Shown here: positions 1 through 5,512 of the stretch, one piece after another
Numbering within the stretch: position 1 is the stretch's first letter
Layout of the letters: each line of letters begins with the position of its first letter
Assembly: GCA_009908885.1 (NCBI GenBank)
Contig: JAAAOL010000096.1
Location: 1-7,009 of the forward strand
DNA length: 7,009 bases
DNA from: Bacteroidota bacterium
Lineage (GTDB): Bacteria; Bacteroidota; Rhodothermia; Rhodothermales; JAAAOL01
Reading direction: 5' to 3'
Position numbers and translations under genes: made by a program
The notes under the pieces: model-generated
Databases searched by the model: none
What the model saw: only the letters and a program-made list of their open reading frames with translations
Told to the model about the DNA's origin: nothing

Positions 1-102
1 CATTTCTGCCTGGAAGTGCACGAGGCCGTCTCCCACGCCGAGCGCATCGTGGAACGGGCCGCCCCGCCTGCTGCCGAAGCCGAAGCACTCACCCCGGCCT
101 AA
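1..102 (+). CDS. C-terminal end of an unrecognised protein (5'-truncated)
   Basis: An open frame enters from the left edge and stops at TAA (100-102), leaving 33 visible residues. It begins HFCLEVHEAVSHAER, continues as a probable amphipathic helix, and ends in an Ala/Pro/Glu-rich tail. Codon choice is GC-rich like the neighbouring genes, so this is probably real coding sequence rather than a chance frame. The fragment is too short for family assignment; the Cys and two His residues in the visible helix could bind a metal or a cofactor, but nothing proves it. Only 19 bases separate its stop from the next ATG at 122, on the same strand, which suggests co-transcription with the heme lipoprotein gene. 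Confidence 0.6.
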   Translation, partial: HFCLEVHEAVSHAERIVERAAPPAAEAEALTPA

Positions 103-121
103 CCTCTCCCCCGTCTGTCCG

Positions 122-706
122 ATGCCCTATCGCCTCGCGTTCCTCCTCGCGGCTATGCTATTGCTGGCCGCCTGCGCCGAAGACCCCTCGCCGCGCCCTG
201 CCGCGCCGGACGACGATGCGGTGCCTGACTCGGTCCAGGCTCGCGTGGAGCAAACCATCGCCGCCATCGACGCGATGCGCTCCCAGTTGGCTGCGACGAT
301 CGAGGATGAACAGGTGGACGCCGAGACGTTCGCGCGGGTGTGCAAGCCCGTCGGGATGCGCGCCCAGGAGGTAAATCAGCAGACGGACTGGACGGTGCAG
401 CAGCTCGCCGTGCGCTACCGCAACCCGGCCAACGCGCCAGATAGCCTGGCCGCAATCGCCCACGAGCGCTTCGAGACCGACCCGGCGCTGACGGACTACT
501 GGATCGAGGCGACGCGGGACGGCCAGGCGGGGATGCGTTACTTCCGCCGGATTACGGTGGAGGCGTCCTGCCTGGCCTGCCACGGGGCCGAGGACGACCG
601 CCCGGCGTTCGTGCAGGCGAACTATCCGGAGGACCGGGCCTACGGGTTCGACGCGGGCGACCTGCGCGGGGTCTACGCCGCCTTCGTGCCAGCAGCCAGC
701 CACTGA
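122..706 (+). CDS. DUF3365 (Tll0287-like) heme c lipoprotein
   Basis: The 194-residue product starts with a lipoprotein signal peptide: Met-Pro-Tyr-Arg, a hydrophobic stretch, then the lipobox LAAC with the lipidated Cys at residue 18. A Pro/Asp-rich linker (about 19-36) and a helix (about 37-65) follow. The rest matches the DUF3365/Tll0287-like domain: a VCKP motif with Cys74, the RYRNPANAPD signature near residues 98-107, a heme c attachment motif CLACH (150-154), and a terminal DLRGVYAAFVP strand. In the cyanobacterial protein Tll0287 this PAS-like fold holds a heme c with His and Cys as axial ligands; Cys74 is a candidate for that Cys by position. The protein should be exported and membrane-anchored, with heme added outside the cytoplasm. 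No partner kinase or cyclase domain is attached, so a stand-alone redox/ligand sensor or small electron carrier are both possible. There is no clear Shine-Dalgarno before the ATG; the signal peptide fixes the start. The sulfur genes downstream suggest a linked role, but that is inference. Confidence 0.88.
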   Translation: MPYRLAFLLAAMLLLAACAEDPSPRPAAPDDDAVPDSVQARVEQTIAAIDAMRSQLAATIEDEQVDAETFARVCKPVGMRAQEVNQQTDWTVQQLAVRYRNPANAPDSLAAIAHERFETDPALTDYWIEATRDGQAGMRYFRRITVEASCLACHGAEDDRPAFVQANYPEDRAYGFDAGDLRGVYAAFVPAASH

Positions 707-752
707 CGCGCACCCTGTCCCTTCCATGTCTATCGGTGCGTTCCGTAGTTTA

Positions 753-820
753 GGCAGCGGCGCTCGCCGGGGAACTGCCTCCGGGCTGCCCGCATTCGGC
801 TTGCTCCGACGAGCGATGCC
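753..820 (+). promoter_or_regulatory. structured leader upstream of the persulfide dioxygenase gene (two potential hairpins)
   Basis: The 148-base gap between the heme lipoprotein gene and the chosen start at 855 contains two adjacent inverted repeats. In the first, GGCAGC (753-758) pairs with GCTGCC (785-790), and inside it CCGGGG (767-772) pairs with CTCCGG (779-784) with one G-U. In the second, bases 798-806 pair with 811-820 around the loop CGAC, with one bulged T. Neither is followed by a T tract, so they do not look like simple terminators. They may be a structured 5' leader or only a by-product of high GC. No convincing promoter was seen. Confidence 0.3.
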
Positions 821-854
821 CTGCTGCCGCTGCTCACCCACCACCACGGACGTC

Positions 855-2294
855 ATGCTCTTCCGTCAGATCACCGATCCCACACTCGCCCAGAACGCCT
901 ATCTCATCGGCTGCCAGCAGACCGGTGAGGCGCTCCTCGTCGATCCCGAGCGCGACATCGATCGCTACGTCGACCTGGCCGCCGAGGACAACCTGGAGAT
1001 CGTGGCCGTCGCGGAGACGCACATCCACGCCGACTTTCTCTCCGGCGCCCGCGAGTTCGCCGACCGCTACGGCGTGACGGTCTACCTCTCCGACGAGGGC
1101 GACGCCGACTGGAAGTACGCCTGGGCCGAGGACCCCGCCTACGACGTGCGCCTCCTGACCGACGGCGACACGTTCCGCGTCGGCCACATCGAGCTTGAGG
1201 CGGTGCACACGCCGGGCCACACGCCGGAGCACCTGAGCTACCGGGTGACGGATCGCGGCGGCGGGGCAGACGCGCCGATGGGCGTCATCTCGGGCGACTT
1301 CGTGTTCGTGGGCGACCTGGGCCGGCCGGACCTGCTGGAATCGGCGGCCGGGCAGGCCGGAGCGCAGGAGCCCGCCGCGCGGACGCTCTACGCCTCGGTG
1401 CAGCAGTTTCTGAGCTGGCCGGACTACCTGCAGGTGTGGCCGGGGCATGGCGCGGGCAGCGCGTGCGGCAAGGCCCTCGGCGCCGTGCCGGACTCGACCG
1501 TCGGCTACGAGAAGCGCTTCAACGCCGCCATCGACGCGGCCCGGCGGGGCGAGCAGGCCTTCGTGGACGCCATCCTGGACGGCCAGCCCGAGCCGCCGCT
1601 CTACTTCGGGCGGATGAAACAGCTCAACAAGCAGGGGCCGCCGCTGCTGGGGTCGCTGCCGCAGCCCGCCCGCCTCAGCGTGGAGGAGCTGGGCGCGCTG
1701 GCCGGACGCACCGACGTGGCCGTACTCGACACGCGCCTGGACCGCTCGGCCTTCATGGCAAGCCACCTGCCAGGCGCCCTCTACGCGCCGCTGAACAAGA
1801 GCTTTCCGACCGTCGCGGGCTCGTACGTCGAGCCCGATATACCGATCTACCTGATCGTCGAGGCGGGCGACTGCGACGCGGCGGTGCGCACCTTGATCCG
1901 CATCGGCCTGGACGACGTGCGCGGCTATGCGACCCCGGCGACATTCCAGAGCTACGCCGCGCAGGGCGGAGACCTCGCCACCATCGAAGAGATCGACTTC
2001 GCCGAAATCGGCCTGCGCCACCGGAATGACACGGCCGTGGTCGACGTGCGACGGCAGAGCGAGTTCGCCGGGGGGCACCTGCCCGATGCCATCCACATCG
2101 CCCACACGCGCCTGCTGGATCGACGGGACGAGCTTCCTGGCGGCAAAACGCTGCTGGTGCACTGCCAGAGTGGCGCGCGCTCGGCGGTGGCGTCCGCGCT
2201 GCTCGCCCGGCACGGCCACGACGTCATCTACGTCAACGGCCTGTTCAACCACGTCCCTGACGAACGGACGACCGTAGCTGCTTCCGACGTATAA
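855..2294 (+). CDS. MBL-fold persulfide dioxygenase fused to two rhodanese domains (CstB/BLH type)
   Basis: Predicted to oxidise glutathione- or protein-bound persulfide sulfur to sulfite in the cytoplasm, with sulfur transfer by the rhodanese part. From the start at 855 the product has 479 residues. The metallo-beta-lactamase domain (about 1-225) shows THIHADF (55-61), TPGH ending at His122, SGDFVFVGDLGRPDL (146-160) and PGHGAGSACGKALG (196-209). By analogy with human ETHE1 the iron ligands should be His56, His122 and Asp148. Rhodanese 1 (about 273-370) lacks the CxxGxR loop and is probably non-catalytic, although Cys340 lies where its loop would be. Rhodanese 2 (about 380-470) has VDVRRQSEF and an intact CQSGARS loop with Cys437 as the sulfur-accepting residue. 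An in-frame ATG at 726 would add 43 residues, but that segment is Arg/Cys/Gly-rich and unlike the family, whereas MLFRQ at 855 is a normal N-terminus. No strong Shine-Dalgarno is visible. A transcriptional terminator seems to follow the gene. The domain order resembles Staphylococcus CstB; exact substrate is not decided by sequence. Confidence 0.93.
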   Translation: MLFRQITDPTLAQNAYLIGCQQTGEALLVDPERDIDRYVDLAAEDNLEIVAVAETHIHADFLSGAREFADRYGVTVYLSDEGDADWKYAWAEDPAYDVRLLTDGDTFRVGHIELEAVHTPGHTPEHLSYRVTDRGGGADAPMGVISGDFVFVGDLGRPDLLESAAGQAGAQEPAARTLYASVQQFLSWPDYLQVWPGHGAGSACGKALGAVPDSTVGYEKRFNAAIDAARRGEQAFVDAILDGQPEPPLYFGRMKQLNKQGPPLLGSLPQPARLSVEELGALAGRTDVAVLDTRLDRSAFMASHLPGALYAPLNKSFPTVAGSYVEPDIPIYLIVEAGDCDAAVRTLIRIGLDDVRGYATPATFQSYAAQGGDLATIEEIDFAEIGLRHRNDTAVVDVRRQSEFAGGHLPDAIHIAHTRLLDRRDELPGGKTLLVHCQSGARSAVASALLARHGHDVIYVNGLFNHVPDERTTVAASDV

Positions 2295-2301
2295 CTACCA
2301 T

Positions 2302-2337
2302 CCGGCGGTGCTTTCGCGAGCATCGCCGGTTTCGTTT
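2302..2337 (+). terminator. intrinsic-terminator-like hairpin between dioxygenase and SulP genes
   Basis: Eight bases after the TAA of the preceding gene, CCGGCGGTGCT (2302-2312) and AGCATCGCCGG (2319-2329) form an 11-pair stem with one G-U pair and a six-base loop TTCGCG. A T-rich run, TTTCGTTTG, follows directly. This is the classical shape of a rho-independent terminator or attenuator. The T tract is interrupted by CG, so read-through into the transporter gene is plausible. The stem includes the GTG at 2308, which argues against using it as a start codon. Confidence 0.65.
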
Positions 2338-2343
2338 GTGCCC

Positions 2344-4152
2344 ATGCCCGACACCTCCGAGCATACGCTGTCGACCCTGCTGCATCAGGCAGGCGACGTG
2401 TTTACGATCAACCGGTGGCTGCCCGAGGACGGCCTCCGCGGCCTGCGCAGCGACATGCAGGCCGGCCTCACCGTCGGCGTGATGCTGGTCCCGCAGGGCA
2501 TGGCCTACGCGGTGCTGGCCGGGCTGCCGCCCATCTACGGGCTGTATGCCTCGCTGCTGCCGCTGCTCATCTATCCGTTCTTCGGCACGTCGCGCCACCT
2601 CGCCGTGGGTGTCATCGCGATCGACATGCTGATCGTGGCGGCGGGGCTGGGCGCGCTGGCCGAGGCGGGCACGGCGGAATACATCGAGTTGGCGATCCTG
2701 CTGGCGGCGATGGTAGGCCTCATCCAGATCCTGATGGGCATTGGGCAGCTCGGCTTCATCGTCAACCTGCTGTCGCGCCCCGTCATCGCCGGGTTTACGT
2801 CTGCCGCATCCATCATCATCATCTTCAGCCAGCTCGGCAACTTCCTGGGCGTCGCGTTGCCGCAGTCGCAGCACGTCTACACCCTGATCTGGGAGGCCGT
2901 GCAGCACATCGACAGCGTGCACGGGCTGACGGTGATCGTGGGCACGCTCGCCCTGGCGCTGCTCTTCGTCTTCAAACGCTGGAAGCCCCTCTTCCCGGCG
3001 CCCCTGTTCGTCGTAGCCCTCAGCATCCTGGCTGCGTGGGGCCTGGGCCTCGACGCCGAGGGGATGGCCGTGGTGGGCAGCATCCCGACCGGCCTGCCGC
3101 GCCCGGACCTGCCCGCCATCAGCCTGGGCAACGCTCGCGAGTTGATGCCGACGGCGCTGACCCTCGCGCTGGTGCAGTTTATGAGCGTCATCTCGCTGGG
3201 CAAGGTGTTCGCCGCGCAGCACCGCTACTCGATCGACCCGAACCGCGAACTCGTGGCCATCGGCGCCTCGAACGTGGTGGGCAGCCTGTTCCGCAGCCTG
3301 CCCGTCTCCGGCAGCTTCTCCCGCACCGCCGTGAACGCACAGTCCGGAGCCCGCTCGCCGCTGGCCAACATCTTCGCTGCCCTGCTCATCGGGCTGACGC
3401 TGCTGTTCCTGACGCCGCTCTTCGCCTACCTGCCGATTCCCGTCCTGGCCGCCATCATCATCGCCGCCTCGATAAGCCTGCTGGACGTCAAGGAAATGCG
3501 CTACCTGCTGCGCACGAAGCGCGTCGATGGGGGCATCGCGCTGCTGACGTTCACCGTGACGCTGGTGGTGGGGATTCAGGAAGGCGTGCTGACGGGCATC
3601 GCCGCCTCGGTGGTAGCCGTCATGTACCGCATCAGCCGCCCCAACGTGGCTGTGCTGGGCCACCTGCCCGGCACGCGCTCCTTCCGCGACGTGCGCCGCC
3701 ACGAGTCCGCCGGACGCATCGAGGGCATTCTGATGCTGCGGGTGGACGCTTCCTTCTCGTTCGCCAATTCGGAGTTTCTGAAAGATCTGATTCTGCAGAA
3801 AAGTCAAGCCGCTGACCACTCCATCCGCGCCGTCATCATCGACGCCAGCAGCATCAACGACCTGGACACGACGGCCGCGGGCGTCCTCACCGCCGTCTCG
3901 GAAAACCTGAAAAAACGAGGCGTCGAGCTGTACTTCGGCGGGATGAAAGAGCCGGTAATGAAGACAATGCGGCGCACCGACCTGTACGACGTGCTGGGCG
4001 AGGACCATTTCTACCTCAGCCCGCACCGGGCCGTCAAGCACCTCCTGGAGGACTGGGGCTCGTCGGAGGAGTACCTGGAAGATGTGCCGGGCGAGCCGGA
4101 CCTGTCAAAGTCGGAGGACGGCGCGGAGGAACGTGCAGAAACGACGTCCTGA
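2344..4152 (+). CDS. SulP-family anion transporter with C-terminal STAS domain
   Basis: The 602-residue product is a membrane transporter of the SulP (SLC26) family, whose members carry sulfate, bicarbonate and related anions. After a short polar N-terminus, the family signature PQGMAYAVLAGLPPIYGLY occupies about residues 50-68. Numerous hydrophobic segments run to about residue 430, including the conserved SGSFSRTAVNAQSGARSP (about 322-339). The STAS domain (about 458-570) has the typical IIDASSINDLDTTA core (498-511). A charged Glu/Asp/Ser-rich tail ends the protein. Length and domain order are normal for the family. ATG 2344 is preferred over the in-frame GTG 2308, which is buried in the preceding hairpin and would add only 12 non-conserved residues; neither has a good Shine-Dalgarno. 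Substrate cannot be read from sequence. Next to persulfide oxidation and a sulfite-dehydrogenase-like enzyme, sulfate or another sulfur oxyanion is the best guess; bicarbonate is the main alternative. Confidence 0.93.
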   Translation: MPDTSEHTLSTLLHQAGDVFTINRWLPEDGLRGLRSDMQAGLTVGVMLVPQGMAYAVLAGLPPIYGLYASLLPLLIYPFFGTSRHLAVGVIAIDMLIVAAGLGALAEAGTAEYIELAILLAAMVGLIQILMGIGQLGFIVNLLSRPVIAGFTSAASIIIIFSQLGNFLGVALPQSQHVYTLIWEAVQHIDSVHGLTVIVGTLALALLFVFKRWKPLFPAPLFVVALSILAAWGLGLDAEGMAVVGSIPTGLPRPDLPAISLGNARELMPTALTLALVQFMSVISLGKVFAAQHRYSIDPNRELVAIGASNVVGSLFRSLPVSGSFSRTAVNAQSGARSPLANIFAALLIGLTLLFLTPLFAYLPIPVLAAIIIAASISLLDVKEMRYLLRTKRVDGGIALLTFTVTLVVGIQEGVLTGIAASVVAVMYRISRPNVAVLGHLPGTRSFRDVRRHESAGRIEGILMLRVDASFSFANSEFLKDLILQKSQAADHSIRAVIIDASSINDLDTTAAGVLTAVSENLKKRGVELYFGGMKEPVMKTMRRTDLYDVLGEDHFYLSPHRAVKHLLEDWGSSEEYLEDVPGEPDLSKSEDGAEERAETTS

Positions 4153-4191
4153 TACCGTTTTCGCTTGGCGATGGCCGGATCGCTGAGAATG

Positions 4192-4212
4192 TGATGCGTG
4201 ATGCGTAATACC
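4192..4212 (-). repeat. degenerate 7-base tandem repeat (CGCATCA type)
   Basis: Two exact TGATGCG units (4192-4198, 4199-4205) and a diverged third, TAATACC, lie in tandem. Read on the minus strand the unit is CGCATCA. The same kind of unit occurs in opposite orientation at 4436-4456; GATGCGTG (4193-4200) is the exact inverse of CACGCATC (4452-4459). Confidence 0.55.
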
Positions 4213-4266
4213 CAATCCGGCTGAACTATTGTGGCATGACGTAGCCCCGCGAGGCCGGATTTGGGG
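4211..4266. repeat. imperfect inverted repeat around AATCCGGC / GCCGGATTT
   Basis: CCCAATCCGGC (4211-4221) is complementary to GCCGGATTTGGG (4254-4265) except for one extra T, giving 11 pairs around a 32-base loop. GGCCGGAT also occurs at 4173-4180, so the left arm has two possible partners. With such a long loop it may be a relic of a repeated element rather than a working hairpin. Confidence 0.4.
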
Positions 4267-4334
4267 TTGGACGTGCGTAGGCGTGGACGTATGGACGTGA
4301 CGCTCCTCCACCCCTTCAACCATTCAACCCTCCA

Positions 4335-4364
4335 TACACCAACTCGTTAACCGGAGTTGGTGTA
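4335..4364. terminator. perfect 11-bp hairpin in convergent region, possible bidirectional terminator
   Basis: TACACCAACTC (4335-4345) and GAGTTGGTGTA (4354-4364) are exact inverse complements separated by GTTAACCG. Its place between two converging genes suits a terminator that works from both sides. There is no T tract on either flank, so a rho-independent mechanism is not well supported; it could equally block convergent polymerases, stabilise 3' ends or bind a protein. Confidence 0.4.
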
Positions 4365-4371
4365 ATGCCTG

Positions 4372-4406
4372 AGAGCTTGTCCCGGACTTGGATCCGGGAG
4401 CGCTCT
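4372..4406. repeat. palindromic repeat with TCCCGGA...TCCGGGA core
   Basis: TCCCGGA (4380-4386) pairs with TCCGGGA (4393-4399) around CTTGGA. Outside a small internal loop (TTG against GC) AGAGC (4372-4376) pairs with GCTCT (4402-4406), giving 12 pairs. The core TCCCGGACTTGGATCCGGGA resembles dispersed intergenic palindromes of the form TCCCGGACTTGATCCGGGA known from several bacterial genomes, so this may be one copy of a repeat family. One copy in this window cannot prove dispersal. Confidence 0.5.
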
Positions 4407-4435
4407 GCCGAAGCGTCTGCCCTCGCCCTCCACAC

Positions 4436-4456
4436 ACCACGCACCACGAACCACGC
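4436..4456 (+). repeat. three tandem 7-base units, ACCACGC/ACCACGA/ACCACGC
   Basis: ACCACGC, ACCACGA and ACCACGC follow one another exactly at 4436-4456 and lead into ATCG. In another register the unit is CGCACCA, close to the CGCATCA unit on the opposite strand at 4192-4212. Degenerate 7-base units in opposite orientation at the two ends of the same intergenic region suggest a common origin. Confidence 0.55.
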
Positions 4457-4513
4457 ATCGCGACGGTCGCCAACATGAGGCCCTGGACCTCACATCGTCC
4501 ACCCGAATCAGTA

Positions 4514-5494
4514 TCACCCCTCATCGTCGCCCGCAGGCATCGCCGTGCGCATCCGATGGAGCACGTGCTCCGTGGCGTCCAGTTGCTCCGTCCACGCGTC
4601 GGCCACCAGCGCCGTAGCCGGGACGTCGGTGTCCTGGAGCTGCTGATAGACGGCGCGCCACGCCTCGACCTGCGTGCTGAGACGGTCGAGCAGCGCCTCC
4701 ATGCGGTCGAACTCGGCGGCGCTGCGCAGCAGGTTGACCAGCATCTGCATCCGCCCGCCGAAGCCGCGCGGCAGGTCGTCCGCACGCCCTAGCCGGGTAA
4801 TATCGTCGCGACTCAGGTAGAGGCCGCAACGGGCCGGGACGGTCAGAAACCGGGCGATGTCCTTGAGGCTCGTGCGCGCGTCGTCGAGGTCGAGGTCCGG
4901 CGGTGGCAGCGGCGGTCGATTCGCAGCGACGGGCTCGCCGAGGGCAGCGCGGTGATCCAGCACCAGGTCGAGCGTCAGCGTGGCGAGGCGCGTGTAGAAC
5001 GGGTGCCCCTGCTCCTGTAGGGCGTATGCGAGGCCCGGCAGCCACCACAGCAGATGCCCGTCCAGCAGGTGGCGCTGCAGACGGCGAAGGTCGTCCACGT
5101 CATCGCTGTTCTCATCGCGCTGTGCGTCAGCCTCGGCGCCGGAGAGCAGCGCCAGAAAGCGCAACTCGACGCCGAGGTGGTCGGGCTCCTCATCCGAAGC
5201 GCTCGCGCTGAACCCGATCTGTTCGTACCACCGCCGCACGCGCCCGGCCACCGGCCCGGCGAGGCGCGCCTCCTCATCCAGAAACAGGCTGGCGTACGGC
5301 GGCACGTTGAGGCCGAAGAGGCGGTAATGCGCGGCGGCGGCGTCATCGGCGTCCGCCTGCGCGGGCAGCGCCTCGGCCAGGTCGGCGATGGCGCCCACGG
5401 CGGGCTTTACGTCGGGCGTGATCCCGTAGAGGAAGAGCTGCCCGAACAGGTCGTACGCCCGGCTGCGGGCGAGGGCATGCTGTGATGGGGTCAT
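4514..5494 (-). CDS. TorD/DmsD-family molybdoenzyme chaperone with long C-terminal extension
   Basis: Predicted cytoplasmic chaperone that helps load molybdopterin cofactor into the oxidoreductase encoded just upstream. The family region (about 1-185) is mostly helical and contains NVPPYASLFLDEE (63-75), the signature EPDHLGVELRFLALL (103-117) and a DGHLLWWLPGLA segment (145-156). TorD proteins are usually near 200 residues; this one has 326. The extra part begins with a Pro/Asp-rich linker (about 190-204) and a segment ARFLTVPARCGLYLSRDDI (214-232) followed by LPRGFGGRMQMLVNLL (241-256), then a helical, probably coiled tail with many Asp/Glu. I recall similar C-terminal segments in some chaperones of this family from other phyla, but cannot name a domain. 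The start is ATG 5494, with AGGA five bases upstream, and the gene begins 18 bases after the stop of the molybdoenzyme, so they form an operon. Family assignment is firm; its enzyme partner is inferred from position. Confidence 0.88.
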   Translation of the reverse strand: MTPSQHALARSRAYDLFGQLFLYGITPDVKPAVGAIADLAEALPAQADADDAAAAHYRLFGLNVPPYASLFLDEEARLAGPVAGRVRRWYEQIGFSASASDEEPDHLGVELRFLALLSGAEADAQRDENSDDVDDLRRLQRHLLDGHLLWWLPGLAYALQEQGHPFYTRLATLTLDLVLDHRAALGEPVAANRPPLPPPDLDLDDARTSLKDIARFLTVPARCGLYLSRDDITRLGRADDLPRGFGGRMQMLVNLLRSAAEFDRMEALLDRLSTQVEAWRAVYQQLQDTDVPATALVADAWTEQLDATEHVLHRMRTAMPAGDDEG

Positions 5495-5499
5495 ACCGA

Positions 5500-5503
5500 T
5501 CCT
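5500..5503 (-). promoter_or_regulatory. ribosome binding site of the TorD-like gene
   Basis: On the minus strand AGGA (5503-5500) lies five bases before the ATG at 5494-5492, inside the 18-base gap after the molybdoenzyme stop. It is the clearest Shine-Dalgarno in the window and supports the chosen start and translational coupling within the operon. Confidence 0.6.
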
Positions 5504-5512
5504 GGTGGCGAG

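Larger units (their letters stand above)
4153..4513. other. 361-base convergent intergenic region with short repeats and hairpins, no gene seen
   Basis: The region lies between the ends of the SulP gene (plus) and the TorD-like gene (minus). No frame in it has a plausible start and coding character. It holds 7-base tandem tracts (4192-4212, 4436-4456), an imperfect inverted repeat (4211-4221 with 4254-4265), GGCCGGAT repeated at 4173-4180 and 4253-4260, three copies of GGACGT at 4269, 4285 and 4293, TTCAAC twice at 4315 and 4323, and two strong hairpins (4335-4364, 4372-4406). It is visibly less GC-rich than the flanking genes. It probably ends transcription from both sides. Confidence 0.7.

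Noticed and set aside
740..760. TAGTTTAG as a Bacteroidota-type -7 promoter element
   Set aside because: It deviates from TAnnTTTG and no TTTG-like -33 element is found at the right distance.
726..854. Upstream ATG 726 (or 816) as start of the dioxygenase
   Set aside because: The added residues do not resemble the family, no Shine-Dalgarno precedes either ATG, and ATG 816 falls inside a predicted hairpin; ATG 855 gives the normal N-terminus.
834..2252. 472-codon minus-strand open frame opposite the dioxygenase gene
   Set aside because: Val/Arg/His-rich translation without recognisable motifs; antisense shadow of the MBL-rhodanese gene.
2308..2343. GTG 2308 as start of the SulP gene
   Set aside because: It lies within the stem of the terminator-like hairpin and adds only 12 non-conserved residues.
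2245..4041. 598-codon open frame on the minus strand opposite the SulP gene
   Set aside because: Its product is His/Gln/Arg/Asp-rich low-complexity sequence with no domain, while the plus strand encodes an unmistakable SulP protein. Long antisense frames are expected in GC-rich genes.
4473..4493. Small hairpin ATGAGG...CCTCA near the end of the TorD-like gene as its terminator
   Set aside because: The stem is only 5 base pairs and has no T tract on the minus-strand downstream side; too weak to call.
4153..4513. CRISPR array, tRNA, insertion sequence or attachment site in the repeat-rich gap
   Set aside because: The repeats are 7-base tandem units without spacers, there is no cloverleaf-like sequence, and no transposase remnant or target duplication was seen.
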